Assembly: GCA_024195265.1 (NCBI GenBank)
Contig: JAJLRJ010000014.1
Location: forward strand, 17,555,959-17,619,958
DNA: 64,000 bases
Origin: Dendrophyllia cribrosa
Lineage: Eukaryota; Cnidaria; Anthozoa; Scleractinia; Dendrophylliidae
Reading direction: 5' to 3'
The translations under genes and the position numbers were made by a program. Positions 1 to 44,979 of this stretch are shown piece by piece (position 1 is the stretch's first letter; the number at the start of each line of letters is the position of its first letter). The notes under the pieces were generated by a model, which made no database searches, had not been told where the DNA came from, and worked only from the letters and a program-made list of their open reading frames with translations.

Positions 1-166
1 GGACATTTAGTGGGATCATTTTTTTGTGAATTATTGAGGACAAAATCAGAAATATTACATCCTGCAAAAATGAAGATAACAATGATTATACATGACAATC
101 GTCACTTGTATGAGGATATTGTATTTTACAAGCTGAGAAGTTTGACATTGATCACTGTACACTTAC

Positions 167-33369
<33,203 letters not shown>

Positions 33370-34060
33370 GATTTCTATTGTCCTTCAGGCAATTAGCAAG
33401 TTATCTTGTTGGGCGGACTAGTCGCACACATTCAGTCGTACGAATATTTTATAACAGCTTCCCGATCCATATATTCCTCACAAACTTCTACGGCATACTG
33501 AAAACAGCGCACAAGCCGCTAACGTATTCTTGTAGTAATCCGAGGACACGACAATTTCCTGAAGCTGTGAATCCACTTGGAGTATCCTGGACTTTAGAGA
33601 TATCATAAATTGACTAAACCTCGTATTTTTTTTAACCAATCTTCGAGCGATATTCCTGCGCAAAACAATGCATCAGATGCAACAGAAGAAAAGTCGGAAA
33701 TATGGCCGATACAACCCCCATAAGCATTGTGGGAAAGCCAAGCCTTACATACCGGTGACGTAATGCTAAAAGAACGCAGGGTTGAAATGGAATTGTGGGT
33801 AATGTGTACTCTCTGGGGCCCCTGACGGACAGAAAAGAACATTTTTAAAGGAGAAGAGAAGTCCTTTTGAAAGAAGCAATTTTTCTCTTGATTAAAACGG
33901 ATACAAGCCCCCAAAAAACCGCCAGACTATTCTGCCACTGAAGACTGGAAACTGAGGCGTGAGAAAATTCAATGGTAGAAACTACTTCCGGCAGGAGCCC
34001 AGCTTCCGGTTAGGATGCCATCGCATGTACTCACTTCCCCTTGTGTTTATTAAAAAACAC
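33370..34060 (-). promoter_or_regulatory. Likely MRCK 5' UTR and promoter region
   Basis: This lies directly upstream of the MRCK start codon and holds no supportable coding sequence. Two similar motifs read on minus as TTCCCACAATGC (about 33,724-33,735) and TACCCACAATTCC (about 33,790-33,802). They resemble the SBS/ZNF143 (Staf) promoter element known from broadly expressed animal genes. No TATA box is obvious. The transcription start is not determined. Confidence 0.35.
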
Positions 34061-35573
34061 ACTCACTTCTTGCGACGGGCGATTTTAAAGCATTGTTTAG
34101 AGGGATAAACATTCAAAAAGTAAATTGAATTTATTTCAATAATGAAAATTTTCATACTAATAATAATTGATGTAACCTGATAAAAATGCTAACGAAGATA
34201 AGTGCCAGATTCCTAGCTGTTTTGCTAATCTTACGTGTCTGGAAACAAAATATCCGCATCCGAGACAATTGAATCAAGTTAAAAAAAGAAAAAACAGAAC
34301 TTCTCTCTTTCGGTTATTTTCTGTTTCACATATCCCATCACTGAATTTTATAGCACAAAAATGCAAATACTCATTTTACTTAGAATTCGACCGGTCGCGA
34401 TCTTTAATTAATTTATCATATAAATTTACACAACCGTGGTGACGTGACCGAGAAGTCATTGTTTCACTCGTATGAAGTTTCGTCTATAAAACGTTCAAAC
34501 AATTTCAATTTCAATTTATTGCTTCCATCACTAATACATTGTAGTTCATGGTAACTATACAATACAAGATAAATAATAGTGATGAGGGAGTCTATAGAAA
34601 AGCAAAAAAATGCTTGAAGTTATAGATCCCTTCACATTTAGGTCAACTGCAACTTAGCTAGATATATAATTTTTTTAAACTAAAAATAGTTTTGAATATT
34701 TTGAATGTCTTGTTTCCGGCCAACATCAGTAACAATGTTGGAGCGTTTAGCCAGTTTTACAAAATGTTACATGTCAACGACTAAGTACCCAGGCCCAACG
34801 TTTTACATCTGTTCGCCATATTAAAATTCCAGGGGAAAAAAAATGACGTTTAGCCGCGCGTCCAACATTATTATACAACAAATCACTTAGGATGCTGTTA
34901 TATTGTGTGCGTCAGCAGATGTCTTGTGGGTGCCCAGAAAAGATTTAGAAACTTTATCGTAATACTGTACATAGTAAACTTTCCTAAACGTCTCCTAACT
35001 GGTTGTCGTTATTATGTTATTTCTCTTTTTATTCCGTCCGAGATTTTAGCTACTTAATAATATCGATCAGTCTGTCATTTTTCGCATGTAATGTGGTGGC
35101 TACCAAAGAGATTGAGCATGCAGTTTCCCAGAAAAATGGTTTCTAGATGAGAATTACTGGAAAAATCAGGAATCTGAGCTCGTTTGTTGTGTTACTGTGG
35201 TTGTTAACAATAAAATGTACATCATGTGGTCAAATTTGCATTTTTAATTCAATTTTTCCCATATTACACATATATTACCGCTAAATAGAGGTTTGCCTGT
35301 ATGACTAGGAATCCGACTCTAAATATCTTATCAGGGGCGGATCTTATCAGGGGCGGATCTACTGAGATGACCTGCATACTAGTCTGCGTTGTTCGCTTTT
35401 AAAACTTGTTTACGTCACCCTTCAGTTACGTCATTCCTTAGAGGTGCACCCCCTCCTAAGAAAAATCCTGGATCCGCCCCTGCTTATCACTTATTCCAGT
35501 CTGCTAAATAATATAGAATACTATCATAACTAGAGAAGAAGGACCTACGCTTTTGGTCGATTTGTTCTTGCTA
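34061..35573. other. Intergenic, no gene recognised
   Basis: AT-rich spacer between the MRCK upstream region and the first receptor. It holds a short tandem GGGGCGGATCT (35,333-35,359) that is inverted as GGATCCGCCCCTG near 35,470, suggesting a small repeat element at about 35,330-35,485. Nothing else is supportable. Confidence 0.5.
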
Positions 35574-36425
35574 TTAACATAACATTTGCTTTACTGTATT
35601 TACAACAGCCCGTCGAAGGTGACGTAGACGCCAGCAATACAAAAATGGATTAATGGACGAGTTCATCAACACAACAGTGGTGGCAAAGTTCCATTCTTTT
35701 CTCCAGACTTTGTATGATTCATCTATACCATGAAGAGTCAATAAAATGTACAATGGAAAAAAACATATGATCATGCAGATGTAAAACACAAAAGTGTTCA
35801 TTGCACTTTTCATTAATTGCAACATTTGTGTGTTATTTCCAAAATTTGAATTCTCCACAGCCTGTTGTTGAGCCTGAATCTGTCGACGATGCCGGCGAAC
35901 GATTTGATAAATTTTAATGTAAGTAAATGTAGAAATTATGAGGCAAACACCAGTAAGAAATGCTAAGACAAGGTGATATGCAAGATCATTCCAAAAATAA
36001 AAACCCGAACAAAGGTAGTTTACCAACCAAATTATTAAAACGGTATAGCTGACACGGGAGTTAGTGACTAAAGTAGTGTATCGCAAGTGATAGTGAAGTG
36101 CCAAAAATCTATCCACACTTAAGGCAGTTACTATTAACAGAGACACTCCGCAAAAATGATAACCCACTGTATCCCACAGAGTACGCAATAGCGGGTCTTT
36201 CGTAAGCTCTTTAGCAATGTAAAGCGGTTGTGCGATCAAACCAACAAGAAAGTCAGAAACCGCGAGACTGCCAAGCATAATTATGGAGCTAGTTGAGCGA
36301 ATGGACGGAGTTCTCAACAAAGCGACCAACACCAAAGCATTGCCAATGATGGATATGAGCATCAGTGGAGCATTGAGAACACAGTTTATGATGACGATGT
36401 TTTCAGGGCGAGAATTGTTTTCCAT
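35574..36425 (-). CDS. Class-A GPCR 1, intronless, melanocortin/S1P-like architecture (DRF type)
   Basis: 283-residue seven-helix receptor, plasma membrane, ligand unknown. Seen: N-glycosylation sequon N3-N4-S5, TM1 IIGN, TM2 LAVSD (D2.50), TM3 ending SVDRF instead of DRY, TM4 W in LIIWLV, TM6 CFFP in place of CWxP, TM7 NPFLY, and a short tail ending KQMLC, a possible palmitoylated cysteine. The usual TM3 cysteine 25 residues before the R of DRF is absent, the loop between TM4 and TM5 is very short, and TM5 has no proline. Melanocortin, S1P and cannabinoid receptors share these traits. About 89% identical to GPCR 2. The start ATG aligns with that of GPCR 2. No stop or frameshift, so probably functional. 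Confidence 0.92.
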   Translation of the reverse strand: MENNSRPENIVIINCVLNAPLMLISIIGNALVLVALLRTPSIRSTSSIIMLGSLAVSDFLVGLIAQPLYIAKELTKDPLLRTLWDTVGYHFCGVSLLIVTALSVDRFLALHYHLRYTTLVTNSRVSYTVLIIWLVNYLCSGFYFWNDLAYHLVLAFLTGVCLIISTFTYIKIYQIVRRHRRQIQAQQQAVENSNFGNNTQMLQLMKSAMNTFVFYICMIICFFPLYILLTLHGIDESYKVWRKEWNFATTVVLMNSSINPFLYCWRLRHLRRAVVNTVKQMLC

Positions 36426-37400
36426 TTTGCCAAAATTTGGTTCTGATTCGTTTTTCTCTGTACAGTATGTGTCTTTCCGTATTCCTTTCCGTGCTCAGTT
36501 ACGTAACCAATGTTCTTCACATGGTTGTCGACAAGGTGAATTTGAGTTATGAACTTTTGTTTTAAGTTGACTCGGTGATATGATCATTTTCCATGCCAGG
36601 TGTTGTGATTCTGTAGCGTGACCTCATGTTTAAAGTTGTTTCTTTTTCCGGTGCAGTTAGTTGTATTAAAAATTTACACATAATTTAAAAGTTTCCCTGT
36701 GTGCACGGTATAATTTACAACTGAAATTAAAACATCAAATGCATATTCTTTTCACTGCGTCTGAATTCAAAGAAGAATCTAAGAAGATTGTGAACGAACA
36801 ATGCCGAGGGAAGCCAATATATTAATGAACTCTTCCTTCTGCGATATGAATAAATTATCAAGGAAATAAATTTATTAGTACTTTTGTCTTGACGTTTTTT
36901 TTTTAATATTCTCTCTTTGAAATCAAAAAATGACAATTATTTCAAACAGTTTAGTGATAATTAAAATGATTGATCTATCTAAAGGGGGAAGTAAACGGTC
37001 AGTACTGTTTAGATCTGCTTAGGGCTAGTTCATGTTTTCCGTCTTTGTTGTCAGCCGATTCTGAATTGGGCAGTTCAGTTCCGTATTGATGTAAAGATAA
37101 TATTACAGTTGTCTTCCTTTGTCGGCAGAACTTTCTTTTCCCATCATATTGACAACTGAATTTGACACATTTTCCGGAAAATATTAAGTTCGGTACGGAT
37201 TTATCGATGACTTCAGAAACACATGTCTATAAATACTATCCATTTATTTAAAAATAGTGTAAAACATTAATGACACTAGATTGTGGAACGTTAAAGACAT
37301 TTTCACACTTTCACTGGCAGTTCTTGGAAATGAATCTCGTGTAGCTATAAAGGATGACGTAACAAATTAGATAAATTGTCATTAATGCATGACTTGCTTG
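36426..37400 (-). promoter_or_regulatory. Upstream region of GPCR 1, conserved with that of GPCR 2
   Basis: Similarity with about 45,829-46,880 continues for roughly 900 bp above the start codon. Shared segments include CATGCCAGGTGTTGTG, TTACAACTGAAATTAAA and TTGTCAGCCGATTC. The duplicated unit thus included the promoter. No TATA box or defined factor site can be named. Confidence 0.55.
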
Positions 37401-37703
37401 AATGTCCCGAAGTTGTAGGGAACAAAAAAAGTACTCAGTATAGTGTAGAAAAATCCTGTATTTAATTAAAAAAAATACAAAAATTACTAGCCTCGTGGTT
37501 CTCCTTGTGTTGCTCGCATTGTCTCTCACTCAAAACACTATTTCACAACACTCGTTTGTATCCTATTTCACTTGTCAATCATCTGTCAATCATCTAAATA
37601 CTAATACGAAAAAGTCACATCCGATTGTAATGCAACTGTAACGTGACGACAATCATCGGTCATGAAGTCGCTTTATTTTTTTTCTCTTACATGAGTGTAC
37701 TGA

Positions 37704-38164
37704 AAGTGCCCATAACGTTTATTTTTTTATTTCCTCATCTGAATGTAAACATCACACAACACACCTCTGCGAAACAATTTCGCGCTTTGCATAAAATGCG
37801 AATTTTTTATGAATATTTCAAATCTTCAAAATCCTATTTTTTGCGGTATACCCGTCCCGCTGTTAAGACGGTCAACGGGCTCACATCTTCCTTAATCTAC
37901 GTCACAGTTCCTTTGTTTGAAGTCACAAGTTCCTTTGTTTGAAGTCACGTGTTCCTTAATCTACGTCACGGATCCTTTGTTAACCGAGAGGGACCAAGAG
38001 GGCCAATGCGAATGGTGGACCAAAATGGCGGCAAATTTCGAAGACTTTAAAAAATCATAAAAAATTCAAGTTTTGCTGAAATCAAAATTTTTTTTCGCAG
38101 ACGTTCATAACGTGACGTGTAGATTTAGATAAGAAAATTAAAAAAAAAATCGTTATGGGCACTT
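37704..38164. mobile_element. MITE with AAGTGCCCATAACG inverted ends
   Basis: AAGTGCCCATAACG at the left and CGTTATGGGCACTT at the right; 461 bp, non-coding. The interior has near-repeats of TTCCTTTGTTTGAAGTCAC (37,900-37,950). Confidence 0.7.
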
Positions 38165-38920
38165 GAAGATGCGCGCGGAATACGTCTGTGTACATCATAA
38201 CACGCGTGTGATGCGACCTTAATCAGTACACGCATTTCACCATTTAAGTAACTGCCATTAACTGCCATTTAAGTATTATAAAAAGCGCCTTTCAAAATGT
38301 ATCAAACAGATGCACGTAAAGGCTATATGAAACATGGCAAAAAATTAGATGACATTTGCCTCTAATTTTTTAACACGTCCCCAGACCCCAATTTGACCCT
38401 TAAAATCACAGCGAAAACGCCATTTTTTAAAGGAAAAATCAAAATTTCACCCATTTATGAATTACCTTTTGGAAATCCACACTCGGATTCCAGTAATTTG
38501 GTTATTACTCTATCTGGAAACGTTAAAATATTTAACAACTTAAAAAGAAAGTGCCGTCATTTTGACCTTGAAGTAACCAGTCACTTAAAGGCTTGTATGG
38601 AGTTTAATCGCGCGGTCATCGCTTTTGGCGGTAAAACTCATTTTAATAGGTGTAATGTCAACATCCACACTCGGTTTTGAAGAGGCTAGGATCTAGTGAA
38701 CATTTTGGTGGGAAATATGATTTAGTTGAAGCGAAAAAAACCCAGTCATTTTGTCATTTTTTCAGTGCAATATGCTTCGACTGAGCCCATTTTGGCTTCT
38801 ATTGGTGACTTGCGCGGACTAGCGCCCAGGCCGTTCGAGCTCAACTGCTCATGGGCAATAGTTCATTTTAGTAACGCGCACGCTTGGAGCAAATGTCTTC
38901 TTTCAGGGGGCAATTTTTTG
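38165..38920. other. Intergenic with unrecognised short open frames
   Basis: A 95-codon frame at 38,393-38,680 (+) has no recognised motif and no homologous support in the window. I do not call it a gene. Confidence 0.4.
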
Positions 38921-39140
38921 GTATGGGTACCATTTTCAATAAAAGGTATATGAAAGGGGTACCATTTTCAATGAAAGGTATATGAAAGGGGTACCATTTT
39001 CAACGAAAGGTATATGAATGGGGTACCTTTTCTGTCAAAAACGGTGTATGAAAGGGTATGGGTTTGGACCTTGTGGTGAAGCATCCCCGTACAAAACTTT
39101 GTTGAGTAACCACCCCCCCCCCCCCCCCCCCCCCCCCCTC
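38921..39140. repeat. GGGTACCATTTTCAATGAAAGGTATATGA tandem units followed by a poly-C tract
   Basis: About four units of roughly 32 bp each contain GGGTACC and AAAGGTATATGAA (38,925-39,060). A run of about 27 C follows at 39,112-39,138. The G/C homopolymer association resembles the other homopolymer-bearing elements of the window. Confidence 0.75.
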
Positions 39141-39626
39141 CCAGTTCAGCCAGTTCAAAGTCAAATCGAGGCTATAGAGCCTCTGTTCCGTTTCATTCTC
39201 CAAATTAGCTTCGAGGGATTACTGGTATATATTGGTGTTGTTAAAACTCTGCTTACGGCCATTTTCAGTTCGAATCGTTTGCTAAACCCGGCCATCCCGC
39301 TCTGGAAATGTAATAGAGAGATGGCAAAAACGAGGAGATTTATTCCCTCGGCCACAGTTGAGGCGGACACCCCAGATTAGAAAGCTTACATATATATTAA
39401 AAGCCTTCCATAAAGACCAGAACGGTCGAAGACTCTCCTACATTTCGAAGTTAACGTAGGAGTCCTCTAGCGAATCTGGTAGTTTCAGTGACAAGTCTGG
39501 CTCTTCATCGAGCGACGATAGTGACTCCAGCGGGTCGGACACTAGACATTCGGGCCACAAGAAACGACAAGTACCAACTGAGCGATAAAAATCCACCACG
39601 CTAAAGCACGAGGGCGATGACTTCGT

Positions 39627-39722
39627 GAATGAATGAATGAATGAATGAATGAATGAATGAATGAATGAATGAATGAATGAATGAATGAGCGAATGAATAA
39701 ATGAATGAATGAATGAATGATT
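39627..39722. repeat. (GAAT)n microsatellite
   Basis: More than 20 units of TGAA/GAAT with few interruptions. Confidence 0.95.
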
Positions 39723-39924
39723 ACCTTTATTTAAGTGTCTATACTGAAATAGCAGTAATAAAACCTCTAAATGGAGACAGTATAAAGTAAATTAAAAATA
39801 ACACAATCTAACCAGGAGCCCATCATATTGATGGGCTCCTGATCTAACTCAGTATTCTAATAAATGCTGAAATTGGTTAAAAAATTTTAAAATATTTACA
39901 ACTGAAGATAAAAAAAAAACTTAA

Positions 39925-40264
39925 ATAAAGGAGCGGTTACACGGGGCACTTTTACCGTAGTAAATGACCCTTTCACCACGGGAAACTGCATTGAGTGAGT
40001 GTGACCGACATTTGCCAAGGTAAATTTCCCGCGGTAAATATCCATGGATACATAAAAAAAGATGTCACGAAGCGTCCATGACATTTAACGTGGTAAGTTG
40101 CAATGATGTTTTGATACCCAAGGTACAAGAGCTAATCAAGATGCTGCCGTTTGACATGAAGACGTAACTGCAAAGGAAAAGTAATAGGCCATTTCCGAGT
40201 TACGTTACGCCTCGTTGTCAAAGCGAGGCTAGGTGCACAACCTTTCATATGAAAATGAGTTTTC

Positions 40265-40295
<31 letters not shown>

Positions 40296-40506
40296 TGAAA
40301 GGTTTCGCACCTAGCCTCGCTTTGATAGAGAGGCTAAAGGCAACTCGGAAATAGCCTATTCACTGAATTGCATTTTTTGCCTTCAGCAAATCACAAATCG
40401 CGTGTAACCGCTGGTTAACACGGTATACTATACGAAGTGCGATGCACCGCGGGATGATTTTCCATGGGAAATGACATTTACCGTGGTGTGTGTAACTGCA
40501 CCTATT
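39925..40506. mobile_element. Degraded inverted-repeat element with a nested foldback
   Basis: The outer parts share GCGGTTACAC..TTTACCG and CGGTAAATGTCA-type motifs in inverse order (left 39,930-40,060, right 40,400-40,500). Inside is a clean foldback (40,183-40,360). Outer ends are approximate. Confidence 0.4.
40183..40360. mobile_element. Foldback MITE, AATAGGCCATTTCCGAGTT ends
   Basis: Left AATAGGCCATTTCCGAGTT, right AACTCGGAAATAGCCTATT. The inner arms (GCGAGGCTAGGTGC, TTTCATATGAAAATGAG) are also inverted, giving an almost complete palindrome of 178 bp. Confidence 0.85.
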
Positions 40507-41149
40507 AAGAACTACATAAAATTCAAGTGTCGCAGAAGTTATCAGTGGCTAAAATATCTAAGTCAAGCTTACGAATGTTTTTCTTAAAAGATGACAATGT
40601 TGGTAAACTTCTAAACTAATTAAATGTCTTTGGGTACAATATTCCATATCTTAGGCCCCAGTATATTTTACGGTGTGCTTGCCATATATGTAAGTTCTGT
40701 ATTGAATCTGGGAATTACGAATTATTTATTACGTAAGGCATATTTCGTCTCAGACCTCTGAAATACGTCAGCAATATACTTAGGACAGATGTTATTCTTA
40801 ACCTTGTACATAAGAGCAGCTACAATCCTCGTCACATTTAGTTGGGACACCTCACGCTCAAAACATATTCACCGGCCCTACATGCAGTTGGCATCCTTAA
40901 ATTTTACGGCTCTGAGATCACTAAATGTCAAACCAACATTGAGAAGGGAGAGAGACCCACATGTGTATTGTAGAGTATTGTAGGTTCTGTAACCTTCTGT
41001 TTTGTAGAGTGCATAAATTGGCCATATGTAGTAATTTGTGATAACTTGACGTTTTGTCACAGTAAGTGGCTCTGAGTGCTATCACTAGCACGGCAGAAAT
41101 GCCAGACAAGGTGAGAGTAAGTTAAATAGGGTAGAATGACACCTACAGT

Positions 41150-41235
41150 TGACAGAACCTCTCTAATACGGACACCGAAGGGACAGAGCAAAGTGTCCGT
41201 ATTATAGGTGTCCGTAATATATATAGATAGGGTGA
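41150..41235. repeat. Short TAATACGGACAC hairpin, fragment of the GTCCGTA repeat family
   Basis: AGAACCTCTCTAATACGGACACC is followed by GTGTCCGTATTATAGGTGTCCGTAATAT. Related to 2,940-3,461 and 42,620-43,575. Confidence 0.6.
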
Positions 41236-41761
41236 GCCTAACAGCGTCGCTCTGTGAACAGAAAGCCGATGATAAACTCAACTGAGGTGAAAGGTCGGAA
41301 GCACAAGAATAAAATTGTTGACCGGGCTATTTTTTAATTTTAGCAATTCTCAAAAACAGACTTACGCGACCGTTTGCACAGTACATTTAGACCGTACAGA
41401 AGTTCACAAAAAAACAACTTTTTCTCCGTCTAGAATAACTAATACGACTAATTTCCAAATAAAATACACCTGTTGCTTATAAAAAATTGTCCGAGAAACT
41501 GATTTGGAAATCAAAATTGCAAAAAATACGCAAACATATTTGCATAAGACCACGCGAGTGAAGTTTAGAACTATACTAGAAGTAATCACAGATTAAAGTG
41601 CGTCTCCTTAGGTACCTCGTTGTGACATGGCATTCGCGTTTCAGGCATGTTTCTGGTTCTTTCTTAATTTAGGGCCAGCTTGTAGTTGTGGAACTTTGGA
41701 CGTTGTCGAACGAGCTGTCAGAGCACGAGGCAGCAAAAACAGTGCGCACGCAGGTCAAAAC

Positions 41762-41938
41762 ACGCGCTAAGCATGCGGGATAATATTGTGACGTTTCAAG
41801 ATGGCGCAGATTTGGTACCGACACTTTTCTCGATTCGTTCCGCCTAGACGACGCGCTAAGCATGCTAGATACTATTGTGACGTTTCAAGATGGCGCAGAT
41901 TTGGTACCGACACTTTTCTCGATTCGTTCCGCCTAGCC
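41762..41938. repeat. 89-bp tandem duplication
   Basis: ACGCGCTAAGCATGC recurs at 41,762 and 41,851. The copies share TGACGTTTCAAGATGGCGCA and TTCTCGATTCGTTCCGCC almost without change, so the duplication is recent. CpG-rich. Confidence 0.85.
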
Positions 41939-42499
41939 GACAAGATTAGGAAGCGTCTCCTTCGTCGACGCAAAAATCCAAGTCTTGTTTTGTTTACATA
42001 AAATCGCTTTTCAACCTATGTAATGAATGAACAAACACATAAAAATGGACAACACCGGCAATCTTCTTTGGAAAAATTTTATTCAAATCTCCATAAGTTT
42101 ATGTTTAAAAGCAAAACGCGAACCATTTATAGCTCATCGAGGCCGAGATGTCTCCGATGAAAGAAATCAAAACAACTGAATTTAATTGAGCATGTTTTTT
42201 AAACAATTCTCCAAAACTAGCGAGAACACAAAGAAAACGTCAATCACAGATTGATATCAACATAAATGTAATCTGTTTTACCTTTAAGTCCTTCGCTTGC
42301 TTGGAAATTCTTTAAATCTCCGCTTCTTTGGTTGTGAAATCTGTAATGAAAACAAACATCTCGGATGTTGTGTGGCGTCATTCGCGCATATTTTGCAACG
42401 TCATACGCGCCCGCGAACTAGCCCTGTCCAACACGGGCGGCACACGCACGCACTCGCGAAACATTCCGCTAGCCATGACCATGAAAAATGACGGGCATA

Positions 42500-42570
42500 G
42501 GTTTAGTTCTATGAGTATGGAGCTCTGCGCGGGCCTTCGGCCCGCAGAGCTCCGCTATTATAGAGGTCAC
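42500..42570. repeat. Strong hairpin GAGCTCTGCGCGGGCC / GGCCCGCAGAGCTC
   Basis: The arms around 42,520-42,553 pair almost perfectly with a TTCG loop. Likely part of a repeat element; the flanks 42,300-42,620 are CpG-rich and non-coding. Confidence 0.6.
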
Positions 42571-42619
42571 CACGATGACGTCACTTTTAAGACTCCACTG
42601 ACAGCTTTTGTTCAGTAAC

Positions 42620-43575
42620 TATGTCTATCAGTAGTGTACTACATTTAAAAATTCTCAGCTACATAAGGTATACGAGGTATACGAATCACTGTTTTAAAAC
42701 GAAACGAACTACAACGCAATGCTGCATGTGAAAAAGTAATATAAAGTACAATTCTGAAAACGTCTTTCGATATATGTTTGAAACCACAAACAGGAAATTG
42801 TATTACTTACTCAAACTATCATCACCTGATCACCAGAGCGTCCGTAATAAAGAGGTTAAGTTTATATAAATTTGCTCTCTGGGGCCGAGATTTAGTGTCC
42901 GTTGTCCGTAATAGAGAGGGTCCGTATTATAGAGGTCTTTTTTAAAGAAAATATGTGAGAATTTTGTCGGGACATAGCTGTCCGTAACAAAGAGGTGTTC
43001 GTATTAGAGTATTAGAGAGGTGTCCGTATTAGGGAGGTGTCCGTATTAGAGAGGTGTCCGTATTAGAGAGGTGTCCGTATTAGAGAGGTGTTCGTATTAG
43101 AGAGGTGTCCGTATTAGAGAGGTGTCCGTATTAGAGAGGTGTCCGTATTATAGAGGTCTTTTTTAAAGAAAATATGTGAGAATTTTGTCGGGACATAGCT
43201 GTCCGTAACAAAGAGGTGTTCGTATTAGAGTATTAGAGAGGTGTCCGTATTAGGGAGGTGTCCGTATTAGAGAGGTGTCCGTATTAGAGAGGTGTCCGTA
43301 TTAGAGAGGTGTTCGTATTAGAGAGGTGTCCGTATTAGAGAGGTGTCCGTATTAGAGAGGTGTCCGTATTATAGAGGTCTTTTTTAAAGAAAATATGTGA
43401 GAATTTTGTCGGGACATAGGAAACTGTCCGTAATAGAGAGGTGTTCGTATTAGAGAGGTGTCCGTATAAGAGAGGTGTCCGTATTAGAGAGGTGTCCGTA
43501 TTAGAGAGGTGTCCGTATTAGAGAGGTGTCCGTATTAGAGAGGTCGGCCGTAAGGAGAGGTTCGACTGTATAAGG
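42620..43575 (+). repeat. GTCCGTATTAGAGAGGT 17-bp satellite inside a MITE-like element
   Basis: Left part 42,640-42,840 is homologous in inverse to 3,120-3,330. Right part is about thirty units of AGGTGTCCGTATTAGAG. A larger unit of 221 bp, starting at AGAGGTCTTTTTTAAAG, repeats at 42,931, 43,152 and 43,373. The end AGGTTCGACTGTA matches the inverted terminus of the family. Confidence 0.85.
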
Positions 43576-44255
43576 GAATCTTTGTTTATCATTTTTGCCT
43601 CATTGGTATATGCGCCTCGTTCTCTAACGTACCTACAAAAAAATCAACTCTGAATATTGACTGGGCACAGCACCATTAACTTTCTCTGAAAATTCGAGCC
43701 CGATATACCAGATACACTTCATGCAATGCTGTATTAAAAACTCAAAATTTTACTGATAAAGAATGTATGGTTCATTAGCGCTTTTGCCACCCAACAATTT
43801 TCCTGTTTTTGATAGCAGATATTTCCTTAAATATTGCATGAACGAAGCTGAAAATTGCATAGATTACTAAGTTTAACAAGTTCTTTCAACTTTTAAAGTC
43901 AATTCGTGTTTAGCATGATGCCTTCTCTATGCAGATTCGTATGCTGAGGAAAATGTAAACAATGACGTCAGCAAAGATTCCTCTATTACTATAAACAATT
44001 ACAACTTACTGCTAGTGGGTATCAAGTTGCTGAGTCTCATTAACACTTCCAAACGTTGCCTACTGATCTTACAAATAATATTAATATGTCCATAATATCG
44101 AAGATCATTGCCTATTCGGCTCCCCAAGCAATTTCAGGCAATCAGTGACATCAGTGGATTGAATTTCTACGCCGTCAATGATAATTCTCATGGTGTCGTC
44201 ACATTTTTTTCCAAGTGCGGTTAAGGTTCGATAGTTGTCATAGTTTCCTTTAAGG
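43576..44255. other. Intergenic, nothing recognised
   Basis: AT-rich spacer with no supportable gene, repeat or RNA. Confidence 0.5.
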
Positions 44256-44458
44256 TAGCCTGCAGAACAGGCGTTATTTTTTTAAGCGTTTCAGGCGAGG
44301 CGGCAGGCGAGCGCAAAGCGCGAGGGGAGAAAAAATAACATTTTTTTCTCCCCTCACGCTCCGCGCTCGCCTCGCGCTTCGCGTTCGCCTCGCGCTTCGC
44401 GTTCGCCTGCCGCGCTCGCCTGAAACGCTTAAAAAAATAACGTCTGTTCTGCAGGCTA
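44256..44458. mobile_element. Mutator-like foldback MITE with 9-bp target duplication
   Basis: Ends TAGCCTGCAGAACAGGCGTT and AACGTCTGTTCTGCAGGCTA. CCTTTAAGG flanks both sides (44,247-44,255 and 44,459-44,467), a perfect 9-bp duplication as made by MuDR elements. The interior carries GCG-rich 18-bp repeats of CGCCTCGCGCTTCGCGTT. Confidence 0.85.
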
Positions 44459-44979
44459 CCTTTAAGGAAGTTTGAATTGGACCAGTTAAAAGCCGCAAAA
44501 GTCAGCACTTACTGTCAGATTAGCTTGGACATCCGCTACTGCAGCTTGAATATCCGCTATAACTGTTAGATCAGCTTGGACACCCGGCATCGTGCGTTTT
44601 GAAACGGACACCAAAGCCCCTCATAAACTTTGACTGATATTAAAAGGGCATGGTGAAATCGTCACTACTCATGTGAAGGACAAAACATGCATGAAACAGT
44701 CACAGAATCAAACGCAGTGCCAAGTATTGACTGCCTTTCAACCGCGAAAGTCTATGATCCAAGATGACGGATCTAAGATGGTGGCCGTACAGAACCAATG
44801 ACGTAACACTCCGTTCCCCGCGTCATATGACGGTATCGTTCCATTTTGAGGGCCCGAAATGAAGCAATTGTGGAAGTGCCAGATATCCTCCAAGTTTCAT
44901 TGTCATACCTCAGTTCAATGGTCTTCAAGTACCGATTTCGAAAGCTCAGAAACCACGGTTGGTGGTCAGTTTGTGCTTG

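Noticed and set aside
33603..33914. 103-codon minus frame upstream of MRCK
   Set aside because: No splice join or similarity to MRCK N-termini; the conserved family start is at 33,369.
38393..38680. 95-codon frame upstream of the C-tract
   Set aside because: No start context, motif, homologue in the window or splice partner.
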